Below, one piece after another: positions 19,148-31,673 of a DNA stretch of 64,000 bases (position 1 is its first letter; each line of letters starts with the position of its first letter). This DNA is from Rhynchopus euleeides (Eukaryota > Euglenozoa > Diplonemea > Diplonemida > Diplonemidae). The translations under genes were made by a program, and so were the position numbers. The notes beneath the pieces were generated by a model. It was not told where the DNA came from and searched no databases. It saw nothing but the letters and a program-made list of their open reading frames with translations. The stretch covers positions 2,294,001-2,358,000 of the forward strand of contig OY723242.1 of NCBI GenBank assembly GCA_963210315.1. The letters are read 5' to 3'.

Positions 19148-22100
19148 GCACATAACACACCTGTGTGGTACGGGAAATGCTACGAGGAACGCGATGGACT
19201 CGGGACTGCTGCTGGCCTCTCTTGCTATGGTTTACTTATGTTTCGTGCTCCACCTGCTCCACCTCATTCTGCACTTCAGATGATCCACTTCACGTGGGTT
19301 ACGGGGTTTGGGACAACGATGATATGTTGTGTCCGACGACAAGGTAAGGTAAGCTCATCGAGGTACACCAAACCGGAGTTGTCAAATCAAAAAAGACACA
19401 CCGCCCGAGAGGCAATTGGTGTGACACAACAGCGATGACACAACCACTCTGCCCGAGGGGGCGCGTTTTTAGCGACCGAGACCTCCTCTCCTGACTGAGG
19501 GACACACGATCTGACCGTCCGAGAGACGCAGCATTCTACCCTGCCCGAGGGGCACCCACTCTCCTGACCGAGAGACACGCAGTCTTGCCCGAGGGGCACC
19601 TGGTTTCCTGACCGAGACAATATTCTGCCCGAGGGGCACTCACTCTCCCGACCGAGAGACACGCAGTTTTGCCCGAGGGGCACCTGTTCTCCTGACCGAG
19701 ACAATATTCTGCCCGAGGGGCACCCACTCTCCCGACCGAGAGACGCAGCATCTCGCCCGAGGGGCACCTGTTCTCCTGACCGAGACAACATTTTTGCCCG
19801 AGGGGCACCCACTCTCCCGACCGAGAGACACGCAGTCTTGCCCGAGGGGCACCTGTTCTCCTGACCGAGACAATATTCTGCCCGAGGGGCATCCACTCTC
19901 CCGACCGAGAGACGCAGCATCTCGCCCGAGGGGCACCTGTTCTCCTGACCGAGACAATATTCTGCCCGAGGGGCACTCACTCTCCCGACCGAGAGACACG
20001 CAGTTTTGCCCGAGGGGCACCCGTTATCCTGACCGAGACAAAACTATGCCCGAGGGGCACCCACTCTCCCGACCGAGAGACGCAGCATCTCGCCCGAGGG
20101 GCACCTGTTCTCCTGACCGAGACAAAAATTTTGCCCGAGGGGCACCCGCTCTCCCGACCGAGAGATACACAATCTTGCCCGAGGGGCACCAAATCCCGAC
20201 CGAGAAGACGACCCTCACACCATGCTCGTGTCAGGTCTCAAGAGGGCCGAAGCCGCGGTTGAGGACAACAACACCCCCACGCACTGGTTCTAATAAATGA
20301 CGGCGAGGTGCACGGGGGGATCAGCACGAAGGAGGGGCGCAAAAAGATGGGGATGATGACGCCGTGGTGTTCAAGGTGGTCCTCCGCCGCTTATGAACGT
20401 GACAGCGGGACAGCGCTGCGCCCGTGGCCGCAGCGGATTGAGGACATTCCCATCAGCCATCGAGACTATCACCGCGCCTCGCCGAAAACCTGCTTCACGC
20501 TTGATCGCGCTCAAGGTTTCCAAACGCATACTTCAGCTGGAGGTTCCGTCACAGAGGCGCTGACAAAGGCGGGACCAAGAGCAACAGTCGGGTGCTGATA
20601 AATGGGTCGATACTGATGCAGCAAAGTGACGTCAGTGATATCCAACTCCTACTTTCCTGACCGAGACACGATCTTGCCGAGGAGCATCGGACCGAGACAC
20701 CCACTTCTGCCTGAGGGGCACCTAGCCGAGACGCATTTTTCCTGCCCGAGGGGCATCTCGCCGAGACATTACCTGCCTGAGGGGCACCTGGCCACGACAT
20801 ACCTACAGCTTACGCTTGCGGGGCACCCTGCCTGAGGAGCACCTGGCCAAGACATACATTTCCGCCTACGAGGCACCCTGCCCGAGGGGCACCTGGTCAA
20901 GACACACACTTCCGCCTACGGGGCACCCTGCCCGAGGGGCACCTGGCCAAGACAGACACCTCTGCCTACGAGGCACCCTGCCCGAGGGGCACCTGGCCAA
21001 GACATACACTTCCGCCTACGAGGCACCCTGCCCGAGGGGCACCTGGCCAAGACATACACTTCCGCCTACGAGGCACCCTGCCCGAGGGGCACCTGGCCAA
21101 GACAGACACTTCCGCCTACGAGGCACCCTGCCCGAGGGGCACCTGGCCAAGACATACACTTCCGCCTACGAGGCACCCTGCCCGAGGGGCACCTGGCCAA
21201 GACATACACTTCCGCCTACGAGGCACCCTGCCCGAGGGGCACCTGGTCAAGACATACATTTCCGCCTACGGGGCACCCTGCCTGAGGGGCATCTGGCCGC
21301 GACATACACTTCCGCCTACGGGGCACCCTGCCTGAGGGGCACCTGGCCAAGACGCACATTCATGCCCGAGGGACACCGGGCCGAGACATTACATTCCCTG
21401 CCTGAGGGACACCTGGCCGAGACACATTCCTGCCGAGGGGCACTCACTCCCGACCGCGAGACGCAGGATTTTGCCTGAGGGGCACCTCCTCTCCTGACCG
21501 AGACACAACCCCGCCCAGCACAGTGCCGAGGGGCATTTACGCTTTCGACTGGAATACCGAGCCTGACCCGGGGAGACACAATCGTGCCACAATCGTGAGG
21601 GGCATACTCTCTTGATTGAGAAATACACCTTTTTTGCCCGAGCGACGGCACCTGAAGGCGGAAGGGTGGCCTGTCACACACAGCCTGCCAGATCCAGCTC
21701 GAGCACGGTGACGCGACGTGAGCTTTCCGAGGGCGACAGTTTTCGTGTACCAATGCAACGCCCCCGGACACGCCCCCGAGAAGCCGGCACGTCTGTCGTG
21801 CCCAGCTTATCTGCGCGAATGCCGACTACGCGCACCCCGGCGTCAAGCGGATGCCCGCACACGCCCCAAGCGGGGCATACTCCGTCGAAGCATAGTCTCC
21901 CTGCCGGGGGACACACATTCAAGCCTGCATTATTCACAGGGGTCAGGGGGAGTTCCGGGCGTCTGTGGCCCGGTGTTGAGACGTACGACCTCACAGTTCC
22001 ATGCAGGGAAGGGGAGCTGCTGACTGGACACCTGCGAGGTGCCGTGGGACATACACAGAGATCAGGTATCCAACACAGCCGAGACGCTCTCCCAAGCTGC

Positions 22101-23646
22101 ACTGCTCGGGGAGCAAAAGAAGCAGCGACTGAGAGACGCGTCCGCATCGCCTGTGTCAGCGGTGCCGCCGCTGAGGGGGTCCACCGAAACCGCAGCCATG
22201 GCAGCGGGCCGAGATCATTCCACAAGGTTGGGGGGCAGTCGGCCAGTCTTCCCGAGTACCCAGCAGCCTACTCGACAAGCCCGAACAGCGACTGCAGCGT
22301 GCGACAAGCTCCGGTCCGCGGGGACTCACCTCTCTCATTAAGAAGGCGACTCCGAGAATCCTTCTGGCATGCCCACACCTCCAGGGCCTCGAATTTCCTC
22401 ACGCACCGGGAAATACGCCCTCCACACTGAGTCCGGGCGTTACCACTGAATCGACGCCACGTGGGGCCACAGGGCCTCCGTTTGATGCGCTGTCTACGAG
22501 GCGGGCGATGGGGCAGGTACAGTGGGGATCAGCCCAGTGGGAAGGGGGCCGCAGGAACGTGTTGTCCACCGCTCGAGCGGAGTTCAGGAGACGACAGTGC
22601 GCGCGATCGCCCTCGTTCACCCAGAAGGGCCGGCACCTCTCACACCTACCCCTGGGCACTCCATGCAGCGTCTCCAGTGCGCCATGAAGAGGCGCGTTGG
22701 GCTTCACCCCGCAACTCGCTCGCAGCCAGCGAAGACCGGAGAGGACACAGAGAGCCACAGAGCGATCGAGATCACGCCGGAAAGCACCGGGTGTTGGCCG
22801 GGCTCCCGAAGGGCGAGAGTTTAAGACGGCCGGACAGTAGACTGCTGCGGAGGAGCTGGGAGGCGAGTTTCAGACTGTGATTTCTCGATCCGCCGAGCCC
22901 TGTCCCCAGGCGAGAGCTGCCGGGTCATGGTGGCTGAATATGCACGAGCGTCGCGGTGGTGGTGCTGGGAGCGCACCAGAGGACTGTCACGCTGAGGGGC
23001 TGGGCATGGCCACTGACTACCTGGATACGGCCGTCTCAGTGCATCGCCCGGGGTGCAAAACGACATCGAGGATGTCAGGAAGAAGGGTCATGTGGGCACA
23101 CACCAATATGTCGGAGACGTGAAGAAGCCTCGAGGGGAAGGGTTCCCCAGGGGATGGAGGATCCCGAAGAGGTACAGGGTGAGGATTCAAATACCCGGAG
23201 TGGGAAACGCACCAGACGTCGGGGGTCAGCCAAGAGCGGGTGGTTGCAGCACAGGCGGGGCTGTGTGCAACCTTTGCCCCCTTAGTTTCGCCGGGTTGAG
23301 ACGCATCAACTCTCTCGCCGGGTGCGGCAACTGGAGAGACAGGCATGTTGTCGATAGGGCACACCAAGAATCACGAGGCTGACCACACGACGGCGGCACA
23401 CGGCCGAGGCAGGCGGATCCCCTCAGCGAGTGAGGTTCGATCGTTTTCCGTACAAGGTGCTCGTGACAACGTAGAAAGCGGTACATTACCATCGGAGGGA
23501 TGCATACGATGGGCGACGGAGCCTGATCACTTCAATAGTAGACCGTTCGCGCGGCGTCCCTAAGTCCTTGGGTCCTAAGGGTCCTGGGTGGAAGCGTCCA
23601 ATGCAACACTCACAGCATAGAGGCCAAGTGTTTCTCGTAGTATTTT
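19148..23646 (+). mobile_element. Long element, family 1, copy 2 (4.5 kb)
   Basis: Base-for-base equivalent of 397-4895: left block 19148-19394, arrays A and B at 19391-20226 and 20652-21621, right block 23587-23646. Only scattered substitutions are visible (for example at 19666, 20692, 22354 and 22434), so duplication is recent. No transposition gene is encoded. It lies 83 bp downstream of the AT-rich palindrome. Confidence 0.75.
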
Positions 23647-24004
23647 GCACATAACACACCTGTGTGGTACGGGAAATGCTACGAGGAACGCGATGGACTC
23701 GGGACTGCTGCTGGCCTCTCTTGCTATGGTTTACTTATGTTTCGTGCTCCACCTGCTCCACCTCATTCTGCACTTCAGATGATCCACTTCACGTGGGTTA
23801 CGGGGTTTGGGACAACGATGATATGTTGTGTCCGACGACAAGGTAAGGTAAGCTCATCGAGGTACACCAAACCGGAGTTGTCAAATCAAAAAAAATATGG
23901 GGGGGGGGGGGTTTCAAAGTGCAAGAGGTGGAGCCCGTTCAACAGGTGGAAGCGTCCAATGCAACACTCACAGCATAGAGGCCAAGTGTTTCTCGTAGTA
24001 TTTT
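23647..24004 (+). mobile_element. Short element, family 1, copy 2 (358 bp)
   Basis: Same composition as 4896-5254, differing in the lengths of the A-run and G-run. It directly follows the long copy, and the repeat ends at GTAGTATTTT in both loci. The flanks beyond differ, which fixes the right boundary. Confidence 0.75.
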
Positions 24005-24474
24005 TCTCCTTGGATGATTCTTCATATTCCTGGATTTCCCGAATTTCCTGGATTTCCCCCGGCCCCTTAGGCGATTTCAGGGCGGACAGGGCGGACATAT
24101 CCGGACCGGAAATCCGGGTGTCCGGATGTCCGGGTCCAATTTTGACCCCCCCCCCCCCCTTAGGGGGGGTCAAATGGGGGTGACAAACACGATTTTTCAA
24201 AAAACCGGCGCAGAGGCCCCAAAGCCCCCGTAAACCCTCCAAACCCCCCCAGATCGGTCCGGAAACCCATTGAACCCCACTTTTCCACCATTCCGGGCAC
24301 CTCAGGTGCCCGAATTGGGGTACCTAAATTTTGTGCCACCGTTTGGTACCGTACAGTGCCACTGTGTGGGAGGTTGGAAAAGAAAATGCCCCAACACACC
24401 ACATCTGAGGGTTGCAATGCATGTTGCTTGCCAACCACGTCATCCGGTGGGTGTCAGGCGCTATGTAGGTGGCA

Positions 24475-24807
24475 TTAGCCAGGTCTTCGATGTGTTCTGG
24501 CTTGTATATATACCTCCCTGCCTGCGGCACAGGCACTGCCTTTGTCCCCCACACCAGCCACAGAGAGCGTATTGTACTCGGTCCACGGTTGCTGATTCAT
24601 TGTGATGCGTTGTATCCTCGAGTGAACGTCACACACTAGTGGCACCACCACCCGCCATCCGAGAGCTGTATTGACTTTGCGCGCTTCCGTTGTATTCACC
24701 TCGCCACGCATATTGCACCGTTCAGTACCAGTGCTCTTGGGCCAGGCAAAGTAGACCGCAGCAACTACCAATTCTGGCACAATGGGTACCACGACAGCGC
24801 ACTTCAT
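24475..24807 (-). CDS. Hypothetical ORF in the foldback loop (minus)
   Basis: A 110-codon frame begins in the loop and runs into the left arm. Its N-terminal part (VVAAVYFAWPKSTGTERCNM) has a protein-like composition, but I recognise no family. It could be a remnant of the element's own gene. The overlapping plus-strand frame is an equal candidate. Confidence 0.25.
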   Translation of the reverse strand: MKCAVVVPIVPELVVAAVYFAWPKSTGTERCNMRGEVNTTEARKVNTALGWRVVVPLVCDVHSRIQRITMNQQPWTEYNTLSVAGVGDKGSACAAGREVYIQARTHRRPG

Positions 24808-25138
24808 GTGTTCCCGGAATGTACAGCTCGTGTTGCAACAGTCGTTGTCAACACATCCCGGTTGTGGAGCACTGCTGCACAGGAATCACACGACCATCTG
24901 GACTGTTCCGTACCTACAGGCAGCCTCCCGGTGCATGGTGGCAGGGAGGTATATATACAAGCCAGAACACATCGAAGACCTGGCTAATGCCACCTACATA
25001 GCGCCTGACACCCACCGGATGACGTGGTTGGCAAGCAACATGCATTGCAACCCTCAGATGTGGTGTGTTGGGGCATTTTCTTTTCCAACCTCCCACACAG
25101 TGGCACTGTACGGTACCAAACGGTGGCACAAAATTTAG
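24782..25138 (+). CDS. Hypothetical ORF from loop into right arm (plus)
   Basis: A 118-codon frame from the loop through the right arm. It contains the arm-encoded segment KPEHIEDLANATYIAPDTHR and ends TKRWHKI. The left arm on the minus strand encodes the same C-terminal segment after a different N-terminus. No recognised domain. Confidence 0.25.
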   Translation: MGTTTAHFMCSRNVQLVLQQSLSTHPGCGALLHRNHTTIWTVPYLQAASRCMVAGRYIYKPEHIEDLANATYIAPDTHRMTWLASNMHCNPQMWCVGAFSFPTSHTVALYGTKRWHKI

Positions 25139-25319
25139 GTACCCCAATTCGGGCACCTGAGGTGCCCGGAATGGTGGAAAAGTGGGGTTCGATGGGTTTC
25201 CGGACCGATCTGGGGGGGTTTGGAGGGTTTACGGGGGCTTTGGGGCCTCTGCGCCGGTTTTTTGAAAAATCGTGTTTGTCCACGTAAAAGGGTGGCATTT
25301 GACCCCCCCTACCCCCCCC

Positions 25320-25505
25320 CCCCCCCCCCCCCCCCGGACATTTCCCGAATTTCCCGCCCGGACATGTCCGGGCGGACATCCGGACATCCAGAAATGTCCG
25401 CCCCGGACAGGGCGGACATTTTCTGGTGTCCGGATGTCCGGGCGGACATGTCCGGACCCGGAAATTCGGGAAATCCAATTTTGACCCCCCCCCCGGACAT
25501 GTCCG
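25320..25505. repeat. Nested GGACATGTCC palindromes
   Basis: After a long C-run, motifs such as CCCGGACATGTCCGGGCGG and GGACATCCGGACATCC are arranged symmetrically around about 25400-25420. The left flank of the foldback (24075-24140) has related GCGGACATATCCGG motifs. Confidence 0.6.
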
Positions 25506-27170
25506 GCCAGGACCTCAATAGTTTGATTTTTGGTCCAGAAAATAGTTTGAAATTTTTTGAAATCTGGGTGCCCAAATTTTTTGCTCCTAAGGAGGTCACC
25601 CCAAAATACCGAATTTACCGTTTTTACCGTTTTTACCGCTAGTTTACCGCTGGGCCTTTGTCACAAAACCGGTTTTTTACCGGTAACCGGACATGGGACA
25701 CGCGGGACAGGCGGACCGGTAAAACCGGTAGGTGGCACCGGTTTTTTTGTGTCCCCTCAAAACTTTTTTGGCGGTTTTCTGGTGGACCGTCTATAGGGGG
25801 ACCCTTTTCAAAAATTTTTCCGGGGTGGGCCTATTTTGCATATTTGAGCCCGATTTCAAAGGAATTTCTGAGTTTTGAGCCCGTTTTGAGGCCTAAAACG
25901 CGTCATCGAATTCCCATTTTTCTGCCCATACGGGCAGGGACTTGGCCAAAATAGCTCAAAAATTTTTCCGGGGGGCTTCGCCCCACGCCCCCCGCCCCCC
26001 CCCCCCCCCCCCCATCTCCCTCCCGGCCGGGGGCCGGTACGGTCGGTCGTAAAAGGGCGTGCGGTAGCCGACGCCCTTTTGTGCTCGCCTCCTCCCTCCG
26101 ACACCTCGTGGATCTCTTTCCTGCTTTGTCGGTACCGACGCCGTCTCGACGCCCTGACTTCCAGGGTTGGAGAGGGCTGCGAATGTGCGTGAGGGGGCAA
26201 CCGTCAGTGAGTCAGGGCGTAGGGCGCAGCAGCTGTGGCAACGCGGAGCAAAGTGTCCCTTCAGCAACACCGCGAAACCTCCCGTTGGTGGCCGTCGGAC
26301 ACCAACGGGAGGGTTTGCGGGAATACTGCTGCAGACGAACGAACAATGGCGGCGGCTCCACATACTGACCGGAGTCGACACGTGGACCCCCGTGGTACTC
26401 AGCGTGCCGCCGTCAGTCTCCTCGCGGTCGACTTCACCTTGGCGAAGCGGAGGTGGGCCCCTCACAGGTGCCACCATCGCATGCCGCATCGTGGTGGATG
26501 GTGGAGCGTTGCAGTGCAGTGTGCTCCTCAACTTTGTGTCACGCTTCCTGCACCTGGGTGTGGACAAGGGGTGTGCTCACTTCTCGCAGCATCGAGCTGG
26601 TGGTGGGTGGCACGTGCTGGAGCGACTTCCAGGTTGATCTGGTGCAGACCTGAGGATGGCGTGGCTGACGCAGGGCGGTCCAGTGGGACGCCCGGACCGG
26701 CACTCCTGAGGCCGTCTGCCATGTCCTCCCCCCGCGCGCCCGGGCGGTGCCTTCGCTTACTGTCGAGCGACCGAGTCTCTGGGGTACGGCTTCAAAAGTG
26801 ACCGTGCCTGCACCAACGACCTGTGTCCGTGCGTTGCTGACCGTGCACTGCTCTCGTTTCGAGTCCCTATCAGCAGCACCACGTCGTACATCGCCGTACT
26901 GGGCTGTGCCGGTCCCCTAACCCCGTCCCCGTGTCGCAGGGGGCAGTGGGTGACCACGGGGTGGATTCCCTAACACCCCACCCGCGAGGCCGGGTACAGG
27001 AAGCGTCCCCAAAAATTCTGGAATTTGAAAAATGAGCTCACTTTGCTAAACTGGACCCAACTCCCCACACTCTTTTTTTTGGTCAATTTCCCCGATTTTA
27101 CCGGTTTGTCCCCGGATGTCCCCCCGTGTCCCCCCGTGTCTTAAGGTGACCTCCTAAGACCGGCGATTTG
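25506..27170. other. Gene-poor stretch with one strong hairpin
   Basis: No supported gene. At about 26274-26317, AACCTCCCGTTGGTG and CACCAACGGGAGGGTT form a near-perfect stem around a 9-base loop. The sequence CTTTGCTAAACTGGACCCAA at about 27041 recurs at about 29831. Confidence 0.45.
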
Positions 27171-27595
27171 TAGGGGGACCCTTTCGAATTTTTTTTTGGG
27201 GAAGGGTAAATTGAACGTTTTTGGCCAAATGAAGCCACTGCGACCATTCCCGGGCCTCGGAAATCAGATTTTGGCCCCTCAAATGCGGTGCCGGTCCGGA
27301 CAAAAAACCGAAAAAATCGTGAAAAATGGCCCGTTTTCCCCAGCCAAAAATGGGCCAAAAATGCCCCCCGGACACCCCCAGAGACATGTCCTAATCCGGG
27401 GTGCCAGTAGGGGGGACCTTTCGATTTTTTTTTCGAGGAGAGGTCAATTGAACGTTTTTGGACATCTGAGGCCACTGCGACCATTCCCAGGCCTCGGAAA
27501 TGAGATTTTTGGCCCTCAAATGGGGTACCGGTCCCCACGAAATTCCGAAACAATCATGAAAATCGAAAGGTCCCACGCACCAAATTCTGCCCAAA
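27171..27595. repeat. Diverged direct duplication, ~237-bp period
   Basis: TAGGGGGACCCTTTCGA at 27171 and TAGGGGGGACCTTTCGA at about 27408 start parallel segments. Both contain ATTGAACGTTTTTGG and CCACTGCGACCATTCCC. A looser relative is at about 39540-39670. Confidence 0.6.
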
Positions 27596-27599
27596 AATC

Positions 27600-29960
27600 G
27601 TCAAAAATGGACATGTCATACGCAGCAAGGGGGCAAACCACTCCCCAATGCTCAATGATTCCACGGCAAGCCAGATTTTCTGATCAATTGGTTTGTTTGA
27701 GCATGTTCCTGGCCCTTGTTTGGAAAGTAGATGACCCCTGGCTGGAGAGGACGGTTGTGCTCGACCGGACGGAGAGAGAACCTTCTCCATAACCACCTCC
27801 ACTCCACAATGCCACAAGTGGCAGGAAGGCCGGGTGTTACAGGCCTCAACCAGGGTTCCAAGGCTCTCCACTTCCTGGCTGCGTCAGGGATCACCGGGTA
27901 CAGCGAGCAGGATTCCCTGTCCTGACACCCCAGCATGTACCACCGGAAGAACCCGAAACAGCAGCCCCCCCCTCATGGGGGTTGCAAGAGGCACGGAAAT
28001 CGTTCAAATCGGACCAAGTCCGAAAATTCGGCACTTTCTTGGGTACAAATTGCGGTCCGAAATTTTCCGATTTTTTTGTAAGTTCGGCGTAGCCAACTCA
28101 GGAAACTTTTCACCGTGCGGATCCTTGCGAACACTTCACACGCCCGGCAGGCTGGTGGAGTGTTCTGCGTTCGAAGAAGTTCGGCTGTCGTTGCTCCGAC
28201 ACACCCCACTCACCCATTTCCCAACCCTCCCCCGGTGGGGTGTTCTGCGTTCGAAGAACACAAACTGTCGTTGCTACCTTCTCTCTTGAGATTCACTCGG
28301 TTGCATTAGTTTTGAAAAAAGGCTAATTCTGTAAGGGGGACCTTGGAGGGTGTATGATTTTCCGGATTTTCCTGTTTTTTCCCGATTTTCCGAAAAATTT
28401 GCCACTGGTTGACACAAGGGCGAATTTCGAGAAAAATCCGAAAATCAGGAAAAATCAGGTTTTTTTCGGATTTCCGGGATGGTCACCATACACCCTCCGG
28501 AAAAAAATCCGAAATTTTTGGGTCGAAAAAATTTTTTTTTCTGACCCGAAAATCTGTGTCTGCGGACTGCCACACTGTGAAAAATCGGAAAATTTCCGAA
28601 AAAAGTCGAAAAGTTTGGCCTTTCCTGGCCTATGTGGTCCCAAAGGGCCCAGGTTGCCCGGATTTTCACCCAAAAACACCCCAAAAATTTTTCCGCCGCC
28701 CTTCGGGCGGCGGATTGGCCGCCTTCGGCGGCGTCGTCGTTTCACTCTGTACGAAGGACGTCGGTAAAGCCGAGCCCTTTGTACAACCGTTTCACTTCGA
28801 CTTCTTTTCGGCTGTCTGTTTGTTTGCGTTTCCAGTCCCGTGCCTGTCTGTCGTCCGGACGCCCTGTTTTTATGGTTTTCTCCTGTTGCTCCGTCACGGC
28901 GCCTCATGTTCTGGGGTTGCACGTGTTCTTCTCGCTGTTGCGGCGCTGCCTGAAAGAACCCCCGTCCGCCCCTCTCGGCTCCATCTCCGAGTGCCTACCT
29001 CGTTCTGTCCGCTTTCCCTAGGAGGTACAGAGAGACCCCCTCTCCCCGCCGAGCATCTCAGAAGATGCCGTGTCCCGCATCGAAATGTAGTTGCAGGTGC
29101 CCTCGGTTGCGGTGTTGTAGCGCAGTCCGCGCCGGTCGGAGGCCACACGCCACTCTGGAGTGCCTCCCACCGTCTGAGACCCCGGGCCCCCCATGGGCTG
29201 GGGGGGCCTTCCATCGGCATGGCAATGCCTACCAGGTGTCGGACGCGATTCCGACTGTAAAGTGTCACAGTCTGTGGCTCGTCGATGCCAAGATCCTCGT
29301 TACGGTCCGATGAAACTGGGTGTTATTCGGAGCCCTACAACTGCAACACGGGAGGCTTGACAACCGGCTCCTGATGCAGGGAACGTATCCTGCAATTTTA
29401 TCTGCGTTCATGCAGGCGTTGCCCCGCCTGCAAGGTGACCGTCTTTTGCTGTCCTCAGGTGTACCGTACCCTGAATGGGAACGGGAAGAACGTTCCTCTC
29501 GGGCATGCTACGTTGTCGAAAACTTTGCGATACACGGCCAGCTTCCTCGTGGCCTCATGTTCTTCTGTCCCTTCTGTTGTGATGCGTCTCATGGATGTGC
29601 CCTGCAGGGCTTCCACACAGTGTCGAGGAGTGATCCTCGCACGGAAAAACAATTGGCTTGGTCTTCCCGCTTTCGGGCTCCCGTCTCCGAGAGCCCAGCA
29701 CAGTTTTGAGTCGGACCTGGGATAGCGGTTCGAACGGGAATTTCGGGCCGAACCCTGAAATTCTCCAACACCACATATCGCACCTGAGACGCGGCTTCCT
29801 TATCTGAGGGGCCGCGTCCAAATACACGGACTTTGCTAAACTGGACCCAACTCCCCACACTCTTTTTTTGGCCATTTTTCCAAAAAATCCCCCCATTTTT
29901 TACAAAATTTTACAGAATTTACAGTTCGTTATACATCCTCCCTTTTCGAAATTTTTTTTT
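27600..29960. other. Intergenic, no gene supported
   Basis: Contains a duplicated GTTCTGCGTTCGAAGAA motif (about 28160 and 28240). An inverted pair GGAGGGTGTATG / CATACACCCTCC lies near 28346 and 28488, and there are GC hairpins near 28693-28735. Open frames on both strands show no domains. Confidence 0.45.
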
Positions 29961-30328
29961 GTAAAACACACCCCGTGTGGTAGAGAAAATACGGCAAGAG
30001 TCTCGGTGGGTCGGAAGAGCAGATGGTTCCCGCAACAGCTCCCGGGGAGCGGCGGGTATTTCGCATAGGATGCCGGATGTGTGAACACGTTTGTGCGGTT
30101 TGCCCTGTGTTGTGTGAACATATGTGTATGTGTGTGTGTATGCTCCACCCAACCCGACACATTTTCTGTACTTCAGACAGGTAAGGTCACTCGACACGCG
30201 GGGGGGGGGGTTTTTGTTGTGTGTTTTTTCTGCCAGCCGACATCACTAGCGCCAGCGAGAAAAAAAAAGGAAGCGATCAATGCAAAAATCATCTGAAAGG
30301 AAGACTCGAGAGACTGCTGCTGTATTTT
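29961..30328 (+). mobile_element. Short element, family 2, copy 2 (368 bp)
   Basis: Starts GTAAAACACACCCCGTGTGG and ends in the right block TGCTGTATTTT. It matches 6385-6769 closely except for shorter sequence between the G-run and the right block. Confidence 0.75.
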
Positions 30329-31115
30329 CGGGCACTTTTTCCACGAGGAAATGTCCGCCCTGTCCGCTACTGTCCACTACCGATTTCAAGGATCCTCCCT
30401 TGGGTTTTTTAGGTGGGATTTTTTCCCAACAGGTTTTCTGGGTGAAGTTTTTCGGGGGCAGGTGGTATTCTAGTGGGGGATGAGGATGAATCCTCCGGAC
30501 ACCCGCCCCTTTTTCGGTTGTTCCAGCCAAAACCCGGCGTTGTTCCCCAGTCAAGAGCCAGGCGTTCACTACCGTGGCCTCCGGCGGCTGGGGGGCTCCG
30601 TCCCCCAGACCCCCCTGTACCACTAGGCTGGAGCGTGTGCCTGTCTTGTAGCCAAGTCCTTTGGGTTCACATCAGCGAATGGGACCCAGACCACTCTCAG
30701 TAGCCTCAGGAGGACGCAGCCAACAATCCCTGCAGGGAACAGATACTCACTACCGTGGCCTCCGGCGGCTGGGGGGCTCCGCCCCCCAGACCCCCCCGTA
30801 TGTCGAGCAACCAAACCCTTGAGATTGTGCCACTGGGCATAGGAAGGGGTCGTTACAATAATGCCCCGAAAACCCATTTTTGGCACCCCTTGCCTGGCAT
30901 GTTGCTGTTGTGTTGCCACTATCTCTCATCACACAGGGCGTCCAATACCCACACACCACACTCACACTGGTTGTGTGGTGGGGATGGGGGGATTTTCTTG
31001 CCCGCGAGGGGGATTGTGCGCCATTTCCCCCCCGAAAAACCCTTGGAGAAAAAGTGGAATCCCGACCCCTTTTTGGGCCCAAAAAGGCCAAAGTCCCAGG
31101 CATACTTGGGGGGGG
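30329..31115. repeat. Gene-free stretch with a pair of GC-rich hairpin repeats
   Basis: Two copies of an ACTACCGTGGCCTCCGGCGG unit (about 30566-30618 and 30746-30800) continue into GGGGGGCTCCG(C/T)CCCCCAG, which can fold back. They sit about 180 bp apart. The same pair occurs inside the hAT-type MITEs (32781-32998, 61568-61797) and at 41168-41390. No gene is seen. Confidence 0.75.
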
Positions 31116-31355
31116 GGGTAGGGGGGGTCATAAGCCCGTACAAAACCACATTTTTCAACATACCATCAGAACCGCCCTAATACCTGATCTGACCCGAAAA
31201 TCCGACCCATACCCCCCCGGAAACCGTCTGGAGCCCACTTGTGACACCTGATGCGCACTTTTGTGATGATTTTTTGGGGTCCTAAAAAATGTACCTCAGT
31301 TTCGTACCTTGCCTTTGTACCTGAACCACTCCCGACCGCAGTATTTCGTTCTTTG
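31116..31355 (+). repeat. Left TIR of the 4.6-kb element
   Basis: Complement of 35446-35695, with small gaps near the outer end. Includes GGAAACCGTCTGGAGCCCAC and CTGAACCACTCCCGACCGCA. Confidence 0.9.
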
Positions 31356-31515
31356 CAACACGGTGGACTCCAGCGGCCCTAGCGGGAGTCTGGGAGCGGG
31401 AGTCTGAGCGGGTGTCAAAGACTCCCGCTAGCGGGAGTCCAGACTCCCGCTAGGGGGAGTCTGACTCCCCCTAGCGGGAGTCTTTTCACCTATTTTCATC
31501 CATTTTTCCCATGAT
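31356..31515 (-). repeat. CTAGCGGGAGT palindrome cluster, inverted copy
   Basis: Runs of ACTCCCGCTAGCGGGAGT and variants. Bounded by ACGGTGGACTCCAGCGG on one side and CATTTTTCCCATG on the other. The complement of this block is at 34216-34400, and a shorter copy is at 33497-33600. Confidence 0.8.
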
Positions 31516-31673
31516 ATAGTTACAGTCTACTGGCGTGGGGGGTAAAATCATGGTGGAAGAGGGATGGGGAGGGGCTTGTTTTGCTTCTGTCAGTTTCCCC
31601 GGACTCTGGACTACCTACCTATCCTCCTGGTAGCGGCTACACCTGCGGAGGTGAGCGGTTAGAATTTGAGGTG

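Larger units (their letters stand above)
24182..25280. mobile_element. Foldback element with 341-bp inverted arms
   Basis: The left arm (24182-24522) starts GACAAACACGATTTTTC, and the right arm (24940-25280) ends with its complement. The loop is about 417 bp. Inside the arms, read toward the outside, both encode the same peptide segment (GRYIYKPEHIEDLANATYIA). Weaker inverted homology (GGGGGGTCAAATG / CATTTGACCCCCC) extends outward on both sides. Confidence 0.85.

Noticed and set aside
28409-29260. 283-codon plus-strand frame
   Set aside because: It begins in low-complexity foldback-like sequence, has no domain, and is overlapped by equally long minus frames.
30500-31000. Pro/Gly-rich ORFs over the GC hairpins
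   Set aside because: The same peptide appears wherever the hairpin repeat occurs, on either strand.
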